A stretch of DNA of 64,000 bases from JAHDDW01 sp964648795 (GTDB lineage Bacteria; Actinomycetota; Acidimicrobiia; Acidimicrobiales; SZUA-35), in contig CAZYMB010000003.1 in the NCBI GenBank assembly GCA_964648795.1, positions 1-64,000 of the forward strand, written 5' to 3'. The notes beneath the pieces are model-generated. The model was given only the letters and a program-made list of their open reading frames with translations, did not search any database and was not told the origin of the DNA. Below, one piece after another: positions 42,235-51,007 of the stretch (the first letter of the stretch is position 1; each line of letters opens with the position of its first letter). The position numbers and the translations under genes are program-made.

Positions 42235-42930
42235 CTAAGTCTCAGGGTCTATGTTGTCTTTTGGGTCAAATTTCTCTGCTTCAACAAGCAACGAGCTAGG
42301 ACAGAGATCTTCGATTGAGCACTCACCGCATAATGGCTTACGGGCTTTACACGTGCTTCTGCCGTGCAGGATAACTCGAAGTGAAAAATCTCCCCAATCC
42401 TCGGGGCTAAACAAATCACAAAGCTGTTCTTCGATCTTCACAGGATCTTCGTGGTCAGTTAGATCTAATAGACCTGTGATCCGCTTTACATGCGTATCTA
42501 CTGGAAGTCCAGGAAGATCAAAAGCAACACTTCTAACAACGTTCGCTGTCTTGCGACCAACACCAGACAATGAAACCAAGTCCTCTCGCTCAGTTGGAAC
42601 TTCGCCATCAAAGTCAGCCACAATGGATTGGGCACACTTGATAATTCGTTCAGCCTTGCCCCTAAAGAGGCCAAGACTGCCAATCAATTTCTCAACTTCA
42701 CCCTGTTTGGCTGCGGCAAGCTTCTCTGGCGTCGGGTACTTCTTGAAAAGTTTGGGAGTAACTTTATTCACTCCAACGTCAGTGGACTGAGCGGACAAGA
42801 TTGTGGCTATAAGAAGTTGGAATGCACTGTTGTGCGTTAGCTCACACTCTGCTTCGGGAAAGTCTCGTGCAAGCTGCTTAGAAACTCTCGAAAGCCGTTT
42901 AGATCTTTCAGCCATCAGCTTGCTTACCAT
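42235..42930 (-). CDS. nth: Endonuclease III
   Basis: Nth is a bifunctional DNA glycosylase/AP lyase for oxidised pyrimidines. The helix-hairpin-helix LSGVGRKTANVV holds the catalytic Lys127, and Asp145 lies in PVDTHV. The C-terminal cluster loop C-x6-C-x2-C-x5-C (CKARKPLCGECSIEDLC) is intact. The 231-residue length is normal. It is divergent from rlmN with 62 bp between them. Confidence 0.97.
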   Translation of the reverse strand: MVSKLMAERSKRLSRVSKQLARDFPEAECELTHNSAFQLLIATILSAQSTDVGVNKVTPKLFKKYPTPEKLAAAKQGEVEKLIGSLGLFRGKAERIIKCAQSIVADFDGEVPTEREDLVSLSGVGRKTANVVRSVAFDLPGLPVDTHVKRITGLLDLTDHEDPVKIEEQLCDLFSPEDWGDFSLRVILHGRSTCKARKPLCGECSIEDLCPSSLLVEAEKFDPKDNIDPET

Positions 42931-42992
42931 GAGGACAATCTAGCGCTAATTCCCCACCACCCTTCGGTTCCGAGTCCCTATAGACTGAATTA

Positions 42993-44024
42993 GTGAGATC
43001 GGCTTGGGATCCAAACAAAGAAGAATACGCAGAACTTCTTTCGGAGTACCCGTCGTTTCGACTTGACCAGCTATGGAACGGCTTATACCAAGAGGCAAAG
43101 CCAATCTCAGACATATCGGTGCTCCCCAACGCAATACGCACCCAACTGGCCGAGACTATTGGGAACGGACTTACCGTTAGCCAAATTCAAGAATCGGAAA
43201 ATTCCGACACCATTAAGTGGCTGTGGAACCTAAACGACGGCAAGCAGATAGAGACTGTGCTCATGCACTATGACAAGAGATCAACAGTGTGTGTCTCTTC
43301 GCAGGCTGGCTGCGCAATGGGGTGTGGTTTCTGTGCAACCGGCCAAGCCGGCTATGAACGCCATCTTAGTGTTGGCGAAATTTGCGAACAGGTCGCAATG
43401 GCCCAAGCTGCAGCAGCTTCAGCTGGGCGCAGAGTTACCAATATTGTCTTTATGGGTATGGGCGAGCCACTCGCCAATTACAAAAATGTTGTTGGTGCAA
43501 TCAAAAGACTTAACACAGACTTTGGGATAGGGGCACGAAATATCGTGGTGTCCACAGTAGGCCTGGTCCCCCAGATCAAAAAGCTAGCTACCGAAGGAAT
43601 TCAATTCAGCTTGGCAATCAGTATCCATTCAGCAAATGACGCAGACCGAGATGTTCTAGTCCCTATCAACAAGCGGCATAATTTGGCAGACCTCGTCGAT
43701 GCTGGCAAGTACTTCTTCGATAAGACTGGACGTCGCATCTCAATCGAGTGGGCCATGATGGCAGACGCTAACGATACTGACAAAGATGCCAACGAGCTTG
43801 CAGCTATCGCTAAACAGATGAACGCCCATGTCAACTTGATTCCGCTAAACCCAACCCCAGGTTGGCCTACCGTTGGATCTAGTGCAGATAAGATTGATCA
43901 CTTCGTTAGGATCCTCAAGAATTCTGGTGTCAATGTAACCGTTAGGAAGAACCGAGGAACTGACATTGATGCAGCCTGCGGTCAACTACGAGCGACTAGT
44001 GTAGATATCACCAAACAATCATGA
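42993..44024 (+). CDS. rlmN: Dual-specificity rRNA/tRNA A2503/A37 methyltransferase RlmN
   Basis: RlmN is a radical SAM enzyme that methylates C2 of adenine in 23S rRNA and tRNA. The cluster motif C107-x3-C111-x2-C114 lies in AGCAMGCGFCATG and the second catalytic Cys, C329, in DAACGQLRA. GMGEPLANY and NVNLIPLNP-type segments support it. The stop overlaps the menG start by 4 bp (ATGA). Start GTG at 42993. Confidence 0.97.
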   Translation: MRSAWDPNKEEYAELLSEYPSFRLDQLWNGLYQEAKPISDISVLPNAIRTQLAETIGNGLTVSQIQESENSDTIKWLWNLNDGKQIETVLMHYDKRSTVCVSSQAGCAMGCGFCATGQAGYERHLSVGEICEQVAMAQAAAASAGRRVTNIVFMGMGEPLANYKNVVGAIKRLNTDFGIGARNIVVSTVGLVPQIKKLATEGIQFSLAISIHSANDADRDVLVPINKRHNLADLVDAGKYFFDKTGRRISIEWAMMADANDTDKDANELAAIAKQMNAHVNLIPLNPTPGWPTVGSSADKIDHFVRILKNSGVNVTVRKNRGTDIDAACGQLRATSVDITKQS

Positions 44025-44707
44025 CATCTAACCTGCCGAAGCCCTCGGAAAAACGTGAGACCGTTCAGACTATGTTCGACCGGATTTCTGGTCGCTACGA
44101 TTTAGTCAACCGGATAATGACATTTCGTATGGACGTCCGTTGGCGTAAACGCGTCGTTGCAGAAATGGATATGACGCCTGGCGGTTCAGTATTGGACTTA
44201 GCTTGTGGCACCGGCGACTTCGCCCAGCTGCTAAACAGTAAAGGCTATAAGTCAATCGGAATCGATCTATCCGCGGGAATGCTCGAGTCTGCCTCCAGTG
44301 ACTTTGTGCGGGTACAGGGCGATCTACTAGAGCTTCCAGTTGCTACCTCGTCAGTGGATGGATGTGTTTGTGGCTTTGCACTCCGAAACCTCGTGGAGCT
44401 ACCAAGTTTTTTTTCTGAATGCGCCCGAGTAATTCGCCCTGGCGGTCGCCTAGGGATCCTCGAGGTATCAGAACCAACAAACCCGATCCTGAACAAAGGA
44501 CACGATCTCTACCTCAACAAGCTCGTACCTAAAATTGGCTCTATGTTGTCTGATAAGTCTGCATACGCCTACTTACCAGAATCGGTTGAATATCTGCCAC
44601 CCACTCCCGAGCTCGAAGCGTTGATGTCTGCCGCCGGATTCTCTGAAGTGCGCTCTATACAGCTAAACAGCGGAATTGCCCAACTATTGGTAGGTACACG
44701 AGCCTAG
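44021..44707 (+). CDS. menG: Demethylmenaquinone methyltransferase (MenG/UbiE)
   Basis: The class I methyltransferase has the UbiE/MenG pattern VQTMFDRISGRYDLVNRIMT near the start, VLDLACGTGDFAQ for SAM binding, and RNLVELPSFF and GGRLGILEVSEP further on. It performs the last step of menaquinone synthesis; actinobacteria use menaquinone, so MenG is preferred over UbiE. Operonic with rlmN by a 4-bp overlap. Confidence 0.93.
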   Translation: MTSNLPKPSEKRETVQTMFDRISGRYDLVNRIMTFRMDVRWRKRVVAEMDMTPGGSVLDLACGTGDFAQLLNSKGYKSIGIDLSAGMLESASSDFVRVQGDLLELPVATSSVDGCVCGFALRNLVELPSFFSECARVIRPGGRLGILEVSEPTNPILNKGHDLYLNKLVPKIGSMLSDKSAYAYLPESVEYLPPTPELEALMSAAGFSEVRSIQLNSGIAQLLVGTRA

Positions 44708-44722
44708 TGCCCTGACCGGAAC

Positions 44723-44734
44723 CCAATATATTGG
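44723..44734. promoter_or_regulatory. 12-bp palindrome CCAATATATTGG before the priming glycosyltransferase
   Basis: Perfect palindrome 16 nt after the menG stop and about 20-60 nt before the candidate starts of the sugar transferase. It overlaps an A/T-rich stretch that could hold a -10 box. Regulator unknown. Confidence 0.35.
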
Positions 44735-44783
44735 TTACACTCTATATGGAGGGTTGGTTGGCGAAAAGGCGGTGAACGGATTC

Positions 44784-46352
44784 ATGATTATGCAACATGT
44801 TAAAAACGTGCTCACTGGGAAAACCTTTGGGTGGCAACCCGTTTATGATCTTGGATCGGCAATCCTTATCTGGGGTTTGGTACTAGTAGTTTCTCCAATT
44901 TCTAATCGCCCAGCTTCACAGTCTCTCGTTTACCTCGCCGTTGGGGTCTTATCATTCGTTTGGGTACTTGGTATTAAGTCTGTGTACAGACGAGCTCCTG
45001 CGCTAGCTCGAACTGAAGAAATATCTAGGGTTGTTCAGGCAGTGGCCTGGTCTGCTGGTGCTGTCACTATGGCAGCTCTATTCACCAACTGGATACTTGG
45101 GGCCACAGAGGTTCTTCTTGGCAGCATAGCGCTACTAATTCTAAGGATTATGGTTAGAGGTGCACGTAAGCAACTTAGTGAAGAAACCATGATTAAGAGA
45201 GGCTCTGAGCGCGTCACTATTGTTGGTGTCGGCACTGAGGCCAAAGAACTTGTACAAGTCATCCGAGATCACTCAGAGCTACGCCTTGAACTCTGTGGTG
45301 TCGTTGGAAACTTAGCAGTTGCTGAGCGATACGGAATTGCAGATGAGTGGATTGGGCCAACCAACCGACTTATCGAAATTATGAATCGCTACCAGATTGA
45401 CTCTGCAATCATCACGGCTACTGGCTTCAGAGGCGAGAAGATGAAAGAGATAACTACTGACCTATTTTCAGCTGGTTTCGACGTCCACCTCACAACCGGC
45501 ATCGGTCACCTCTGGGAAGGCCGTTTCCAGGTTCAGTCGCTAGTTCATGAGCCGTTTATTACTATTCAGCGCAATCAGCCAAAGCCATGGCAGCGCAAAG
45601 CGAAACGAGCTCTAGACATTGTTGGAGCATCGGTCGCCTTGACACTAGCTAGCCCAGTAATGCTCGGAGCTGCGGCCGCAATTTACTACCAGGACCGTGG
45701 ACCTGTCTTCTATAAATCAAAGAGAATTGGACTCGAGTCAGGCGAATTCAAGATGGTTAAATTCCGATCTATGACTCAGAACGCAGATGCCCTAAAGAAG
45801 CAGATGCAAGCCGAGAACGAGCGTTCTGGTCCACTATTCAAGATGTCAGCCGATCCAAGGATAACGAGAATAGGCAAGATCATCCGAGAGACCTCCATCG
45901 ATGAACTGCCGCAACTGTTCAATGTCATCAAAGGCGATATGAGCCTTGTAGGCCCTCGTCCAGCACTCCCAGAAGAGAACCTTGCCTTCGATGCTGAGCT
46001 CCGCAAGCGTACTGGAGTTCGCCCAGGCATTACCGGACTATGGCAAGTTGAGGCACGCTCCAACGCAGCGTTCAACGCCTACCGTCGTCTTGACCTTCAT
46101 TACGTAGAGAACTGGACACTATGGCTCGACATCCGAATCCTTTTGGCAACAGTTGAGCAAGTGGCCACGTCGCTCATGTTCATTCCACTACGACGCTTCG
46201 TCAAACCAAGCGCTAAGACAGACGCTATATCGGGAGCAACAAATGAGCGTCAAGCATTGGAACCATTCCTAGTTGAAGATGTAATTGACCTACGAGACGA
46301 TGCAGATGTGAATGCTGGAGAAATAACTAGCCAGTCTAAATCTTCTAACTAA
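44784..46352 (+). CDS. Polyprenyl-phosphate glycosyl-1-phosphate transferase (exopolysaccharide priming)
   Basis: This enzyme starts a glycan by moving a sugar-1-phosphate from a nucleotide sugar to undecaprenyl phosphate. About four membrane helices (first 115 residues) lead to a nucleotide-fold domain (VTIVGVGTEAKELVQV) and a final bacterial sugar transferase domain with KRALDIVGASVALTL, KSKRIGLESGEFKMVKFRSM, TSIDELPQLFNVIKGDMSLVGPRPA and PGITGLWQV (landmarks). The start is uncertain: TTG 44754, GTG 44772 or ATG 44784, with GGAGG at 44748-44752. It is divergent in role but convergent in direction with the rest of the glycan locus. Confidence 0.92.
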   Translation: MIMQHVKNVLTGKTFGWQPVYDLGSAILIWGLVLVVSPISNRPASQSLVYLAVGVLSFVWVLGIKSVYRRAPALARTEEISRVVQAVAWSAGAVTMAALFTNWILGATEVLLGSIALLILRIMVRGARKQLSEETMIKRGSERVTIVGVGTEAKELVQVIRDHSELRLELCGVVGNLAVAERYGIADEWIGPTNRLIEIMNRYQIDSAIITATGFRGEKMKEITTDLFSAGFDVHLTTGIGHLWEGRFQVQSLVHEPFITIQRNQPKPWQRKAKRALDIVGASVALTLASPVMLGAAAAIYYQDRGPVFYKSKRIGLESGEFKMVKFRSMTQNADALKKQMQAENERSGPLFKMSADPRITRIGKIIRETSIDELPQLFNVIKGDMSLVGPRPALPEENLAFDAELRKRTGVRPGITGLWQVEARSNAAFNAYRRLDLHYVENWTLWLDIRILLATVEQVATSLMFIPLRRFVKPSAKTDAISGATNERQALEPFLVEDVIDLRDDADVNAGEITSQSKSSN

Positions 46353-46389
46353 GACTTTTTGCCCCTGATAGAACTATTTAGAAGAACTA

Positions 46390-47184
46390 CTAGTCAGCCC
46401 AAGTCTTCCAAGTAGCGTTGCCGCTACTCCACATATCATTAAGTGCGCTGTACTCTCTGAAGGTGTCCATCCCCATCCAAAAACCTTCGTGAGTAAATAA
46501 GCCCAGATTTCCTTCCGCAGTGAGCTTCTGCAGGGGGCCATGCTCGAAAAAGTGATTCGGATCGTCTTCCAAGTAAGAGAGAAACTCCTTACGGAACGCA
46601 AAGAAGCCACCTGAAACCCACGATTCGGATGGAAGCTTCTCGGCAAAGCCCGTTATAGTCCCTGTGTCGTTGGCCTCAAGCTCTCCATAGCGACTTGTAG
46701 GGTGCACACCACAAACAAGGCCTAGATGGTCAGACTCGGCCAGCTGAGCGATCTCAGCAGTTAGGTCTAGGTCGCCAATGCCGTCCCCGTAGCTGCACAT
46801 AAAGTAGTCGGTATCAATGTATTTAGCCACTTCGGCTAGTCGCCCCCCGGTACCAGACTCCAGGCCAGTTTCAGCCAAGATTACTTCCCAGTCTTCTTCA
46901 GAGACTCCCCCAACTGAGTTTACGTTGCCGGACTTGGTCTGCACGCTTAGATCAGAAGTCATGTTCCTATAGCTGGTGAAGAACTCTTTGATGTCCCAAC
47001 CCTTATAGCCAAGACAAAGTATGAACTTTCTGAAGCCATGGGCTGAGTACAGTTTCATTATGTGCCAAAGGATTGGATACGGCCCTATTGGCACCATTGG
47101 CTTAGGCGATTGGTCCGAGACACCTCGAATACGAGTCCCCTTACCACCGCATAAGATAACGACTGGAATTTCAGCTAAGTTCAC
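46390..47184 (-). CDS. rfbF: Glucose-1-phosphate cytidylyltransferase-like nucleotidyltransferase
   Basis: The NTP-transferase motif GGKGTRIRG is followed by SPKPMVPIGPYPILWHIM and FILCLGYKGWDIKEFF, typical of RfbF, which forms CDP-glucose for 3,6-dideoxyhexose synthesis. The nucleotide preference cannot be proved by sequence. It overlaps the Wzz/ATPase gene by 1 bp. The RfbG dehydratase that normally follows is not in the window. Confidence 0.82.
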   Translation of the reverse strand: MNLAEIPVVILCGGKGTRIRGVSDQSPKPMVPIGPYPILWHIMKLYSAHGFRKFILCLGYKGWDIKEFFTSYRNMTSDLSVQTKSGNVNSVGGVSEEDWEVILAETGLESGTGGRLAEVAKYIDTDYFMCSYGDGIGDLDLTAEIAQLAESDHLGLVCGVHPTSRYGELEANDTGTITGFAEKLPSESWVSGGFFAFRKEFLSYLEDDPNHFFEHGPLQKLTAEGNLGLFTHEGFWMGMDTFREYSALNDMWSSGNATWKTWAD

Positions 47185-48779
47185 TAACTAGTAACTCTCT
47201 GAGCCACAGTTGTGGCGTCTTGACTATTAGCTCTAGCAGACTCGATAGAAACGAGGTCCACGTCAACGGCTGTAGCTTTTCTAGAGTTTGATACCTTTGC
47301 CGGCATAGTAATTACTGGCAATAGCTTGTCTGTAACTTGGTTTAGCTGACGACCAAGGTCTGCCAACTCATCAACCTTCTGACGAGCGATCGGTGTTGCG
47401 AGAACAACAGCATCGGCCAAACGAATAGCTTGAATTGTTGAAGCTAGATCGAGAGCAGGACCAGCATCGACTACAACGATTTGACCCTTGCGAGAAGCAG
47501 CTTCGATTACTCGAGCCACATTGTCTCGCTTAAGAGTTGAGAGACGAGTTGTTGCTCCTAGACCAAGAACGCTAACCCGTGGGTCCATTGTCTTGGTGAA
47601 GACGCTAAAGCCTTCTCGATCGACTAGTGCACCATCGTTAGCTAGTACTGCTGGGATACCACCGTTGCGTTGCCCATTGAAAGCTTCAGTTACTCGAGGG
47701 TCTCGAACGTCACCGTCGACTAGAACTACTGAGGAACCACCTGTGGCGAAACGTTCTGCCATAGCCATTGCCAGAGTGCTAGAACCAGCACCTCGCTGGG
47801 TACCAACGACCGCTACCACTAACGTATTGTGGTTCTTGGCTTTGGCCTCGGAACGTACGCATAGCTGGTCTATTACAGGCACAGCAGAGCGAGGAAGCGC
47901 TCTAAAGGCTGCAAGGATGTTCTTGGATAGAGACCTGTAGTGAGGCAGCTGAGCCACCACTGGGGTACCCAGAAGCTCTCCTACAGAGAACTCATCTAGT
48001 ACCTTGGTCGAGAACCTCGCCCAACTCAACGCTGTGAGAAGACCCAGCAAAGAACCTGCAACAAGACCACCGAATATAAAGAGCTCTGATCCACTCGAGA
48101 TAGGGACAGCTCGAACGGCTTCGTCAAAGACTCTTGAGTTGGCTGGGACTGAAAGCGAGTTAAGTCGATCTTGTAGAACACTGATCTCGTTGCTTAGCTG
48201 AGTTCTTTCCCATTCAAGATTCGGAGCGGCTACTTCTAAGCTGATGACGTCAGAAGCAACTGTTCTGTCGATTTGATCGTTGATGTCGTTGACTTGCTCG
48301 ATAAGACCAACACTCTCTTCGTCTTCAGGGTCACCGTTCAACTGGATTCGAATCTGCTCAGACTCGATTGGATTAAGACTGCCAGACTGAACTGAATCGA
48401 TGTAAGCATTTGCGTATGCGTTAGCTAGCGGGATCGGCAGTTCCTGTTCGGGGTGACTCGCAACGATCGAAACAATATCTGTTTCTGGATCGTGCACTAC
48501 TTCAATAGCTTCGGCTACATCATCGAATTCAAGCCCAGGGAATTCTTCAGCTGTCTCACGTACAAACCTTGAGCTTTCTATAACGCTAAGTTCTGTTGCA
48601 ATGTAACGTTCAGAGTTCTGATTGTCGCCGACTGGCTGACGAACAACAAGGCGGCTTTCAGCCTCATAGCTAACGTCGCTCGGAGCAACGGTCAAACCCA
48701 ACACAAAGCCGGCCATTGCGAACAACGCAATGATCCAGAAGCGCTTCTTTAACGCGGAGATTACGAATGATAGCTCCAT
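47184..48779 (-). CDS. Wzz/BY-kinase-like chain-length and ATPase protein with altered Walker A
   Basis: Two membrane helices (about 14-31 and 233-253) flank a Wzz-type extracytoplasmic domain with a coiled-coil region. The cytosolic ATPase follows: Walker A position GTQRGAGSST (326-335), Walker A' VVLVDGDVRDP (351-361) and a Walker B-like VVVDAGPAL. The P-loop Lys is replaced by Ser333, and no Tyr cluster is found at the C-terminus, so tyrosine-kinase activity is doubtful. It likely sets polymer length as part of the adjacent flippase/polymerase system. Confidence 0.86.
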   Translation of the reverse strand: MELSFVISALKKRFWIIALFAMAGFVLGLTVAPSDVSYEAESRLVVRQPVGDNQNSERYIATELSVIESSRFVRETAEEFPGLEFDDVAEAIEVVHDPETDIVSIVASHPEQELPIPLANAYANAYIDSVQSGSLNPIESEQIRIQLNGDPEDEESVGLIEQVNDINDQIDRTVASDVISLEVAAPNLEWERTQLSNEISVLQDRLNSLSVPANSRVFDEAVRAVPISSGSELFIFGGLVAGSLLGLLTALSWARFSTKVLDEFSVGELLGTPVVAQLPHYRSLSKNILAAFRALPRSAVPVIDQLCVRSEAKAKNHNTLVVAVVGTQRGAGSSTLAMAMAERFATGGSSVVLVDGDVRDPRVTEAFNGQRNGGIPAVLANDGALVDREGFSVFTKTMDPRVSVLGLGATTRLSTLKRDNVARVIEAASRKGQIVVVDAGPALDLASTIQAIRLADAVVLATPIARQKVDELADLGRQLNQVTDKLLPVITMPAKVSNSRKATAVDVDLVSIESARANSQDATTVAQRVTS

Positions 48780-48784
48780 TTTTG

Positions 48785-49648
48785 TTAGCCCTTTCCTGGC
48801 TTATTTCTTAAGCCCTTCAACAACCCGACTAGTCGACCCGTTGCAATAGCCCCTCTTCTAGAATAGTGGATGATTGAGCGATGCTCTACTCGCGCGTTGT
48901 TTGATCTCAGTTTATTAGCCAAAGATCCCGATTTTTGGGCACTTTGACCCGGTATTGAATAGGTCGAAAGTAGTTCATGGAAACCCAGTCCATACAGATA
49001 GTGCTGATGCAATAACTTCTTGAGTCCTTTACGATGCCGATACTGGACCACAGCATCGCCCACATAACGAAGCTCATAGCCAGCGTCTATCAGCTTCCAA
49101 GACAGAGCAATATCCTCACACCGAGTGAGTGTCTCATCAAGAGTTCCGGCATCGTTGAACGCTTTAACTGACATGGCCATATTTGCTGACACAAGATACG
49201 GAACGTCTAAATATGTTGGAAGGGCGTCCGGAGTGGCCGGTGGCCTCCAGTGCTCTTGACCGCTCACTCCGAGTTGCGTTTCTGCTAAGTGTCCACCGAC
49301 AACGAATTTAGAGTCTGGCGTAAGGCCCTGAGTCAAGCGTCTCAGCCAGTCGGGCTCGCAAATGTCATCTGAGTCACAGAAAGCTATGATCCCAGCAGTG
49401 GCAGATGCCACCCCTTGGTTCCTTGCATATGCTGCGGACTTAAGTTCGCTCGCAACAATAATGGTGGAGTTCAGTTCAAACTTTGCAACAAGAGCGTTGA
49501 GATTCTCTAAGTCCTTTTTCAAATCTGAGTTAAGGGCAATAACTAGTTCCCAGGAACCCTCAAAATCTTGAGCTTCTAACGACTCAAGCTGACTTCCAAG
49601 GTATTGGTCGACGCCAGCCGCCGGCATTACTACTGATACATCAAGCAC
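48785..49648 (-). CDS. GT2-family glycosyltransferase
   Basis: The GT-A fold begins at VSVVMPAAGVDQYL, with the metal-binding DXD-like DSDDICEPDW and the later EDIALSWKLIDAGYELRYV. The extension at the C-terminus is basic. The predicted role is addition of a sugar to the repeat unit on the cytosolic face. It overlaps the flippase gene by 8 bp. Confidence 0.9.
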   Translation of the reverse strand: MLDVSVVMPAAGVDQYLGSQLESLEAQDFEGSWELVIALNSDLKKDLENLNALVAKFELNSTIIVASELKSAAYARNQGVASATAGIIAFCDSDDICEPDWLRRLTQGLTPDSKFVVGGHLAETQLGVSGQEHWRPPATPDALPTYLDVPYLVSANMAMSVKAFNDAGTLDETLTRCEDIALSWKLIDAGYELRYVGDAVVQYRHRKGLKKLLHQHYLYGLGFHELLSTYSIPGQSAQKSGSLANKLRSNNARVEHRSIIHYSRRGAIATGRLVGLLKGLRNKPGKG

Positions 49649-51005
49649 GAGTCGACTCCTTTTCAGACTTGTCTGCCACTATCTCTTCGTCTCGTCGATT
49701 CTGATAACGAACAAGCATTATCCAGCTGGCTATTGCCAATACGGCTTCGGAGACTAGTGTCCCTACAGCGGCACCTGGCCAGCCAAACGGCGGAATAAGA
49801 ACAAAGTAAGTTACCAGCGAAAATGCTGCTGCTCCAACGTAAAGCAAAGTTCTTTCTCTATCTCTACCTAGGCCAACTAGTCCATTTAACGGCGTGTTAC
49901 TGAGTGCTATGAGAGGAATCAGTGGCAGTAACCAAGGGACAATCTCTTTTGCTTCAATAAACTCATCACCGAAGATAAAATCGATGAACGGTAGGGCGAA
50001 GAAGATAAAGACTGAAACCAGAATCGATATGGCGGTCACAAGCGCTGTGAACTTTATTGATCTCTTAAGGTGAATACCTTCTCGCGCACCATCTTGTGGG
50101 AGGAACCGCTCAAATATGGCAGCATTCACTGCGATTAGGGGCGCCATGCCAAGTTGTATGACTCGATAAGCAGCCCCGTAGAGTCCGGTATCGGTGGCGA
50201 AACCAAAAGACTGCAGAACAACTTTGTCACCCTGCATCTTCACCTGGTCAGCTCCCATTGGGATCGAGAAAGACAGGGATTTCTTGAAAGCGCCGGACAC
50301 TGAGCGAACCGGGCTTACCGCAACAGAGTATCTATATTGAACGAACTTAATGGTCAGCAACGAGTAGATGCTAAAGCCAACAAAATAGGCAATCCCGATA
50401 TTGAGAATCGTCAAAGCCTCGGCCCTCTCATAAGGGAGTGGGATTGCTTCAAGGAACTCGAAGTCGGCAGCTAGACGAGAATCTGAAATAACTAGAACAA
50501 TTAGCACTATGAATCTAATGATCAAGATTCCGATACGCAGTCTTGCCATTGACGCGAAACCAGATTGAGCCTGCATGAAGGCCCCAAGAATAATCACAGT
50601 AGCTGATCCAATTAGCTCAGCACCTAGTAAGAAGAAGATCTCAGCAAAGCTCAGAGTGTCCACGATCCATACACTGAGAGCTAAACCAATCAGCATTGAA
50701 ACTGCCGATGTCGCCAGTACTGAGCTAAAGAACTCCGAGAGCATACGTCCTGGTGTTGCCTTGTCCCTGATTAGCGAGGTCAGAAGCGATAATCCAGGGC
50801 CATGAAAGCTCAGTGCGCCGAGTGGGGCTGAGATAGCGAAAACAGTAACATAGCCACCATAGGTAGTTGGGTCCAGAACTCGCTGCAGCATGGTAAAGCT
50901 CAAGAAGGTCACTACTAGTGTTGAAAAGTCGCGTATGCCGGCCCAGATGGCGTCACCGGCCAGCCCATTAGCGACACCTTGAACCTTTTTAAAAGATGAT
51001 TTCAT
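49641..51005 (-). CDS. Polysaccharide flippase (Wzx/RfbX-like)
   Basis: About 12-14 hydrophobic helices and the MATE/MVF-like pattern (GGYVTVFAISAPLGALSF, GLYGAAYRVIQLG) identify an oligosaccharide flippase of 454 residues. It would move the lipid-linked repeat unit across the membrane. It lies between the polymerase and GT2 genes, all in one direction. Confidence 0.9.
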   Translation of the reverse strand: MKSSFKKVQGVANGLAGDAIWAGIRDFSTLVVTFLSFTMLQRVLDPTTYGGYVTVFAISAPLGALSFHGPGLSLLTSLIRDKATPGRMLSEFFSSVLATSAVSMLIGLALSVWIVDTLSFAEIFFLLGAELIGSATVIILGAFMQAQSGFASMARLRIGILIIRFIVLIVLVISDSRLAADFEFLEAIPLPYERAEALTILNIGIAYFVGFSIYSLLTIKFVQYRYSVAVSPVRSVSGAFKKSLSFSIPMGADQVKMQGDKVVLQSFGFATDTGLYGAAYRVIQLGMAPLIAVNAAIFERFLPQDGAREGIHLKRSIKFTALVTAISILVSVFIFFALPFIDFIFGDEFIEAKEIVPWLLPLIPLIALSNTPLNGLVGLGRDRERTLLYVGAAAFSLVTYFVLIPPFGWPGAAVGTLVSEAVLAIASWIMLVRYQNRRDEEIVADKSEKESTRA

Positions 51006-51007
51006 AG

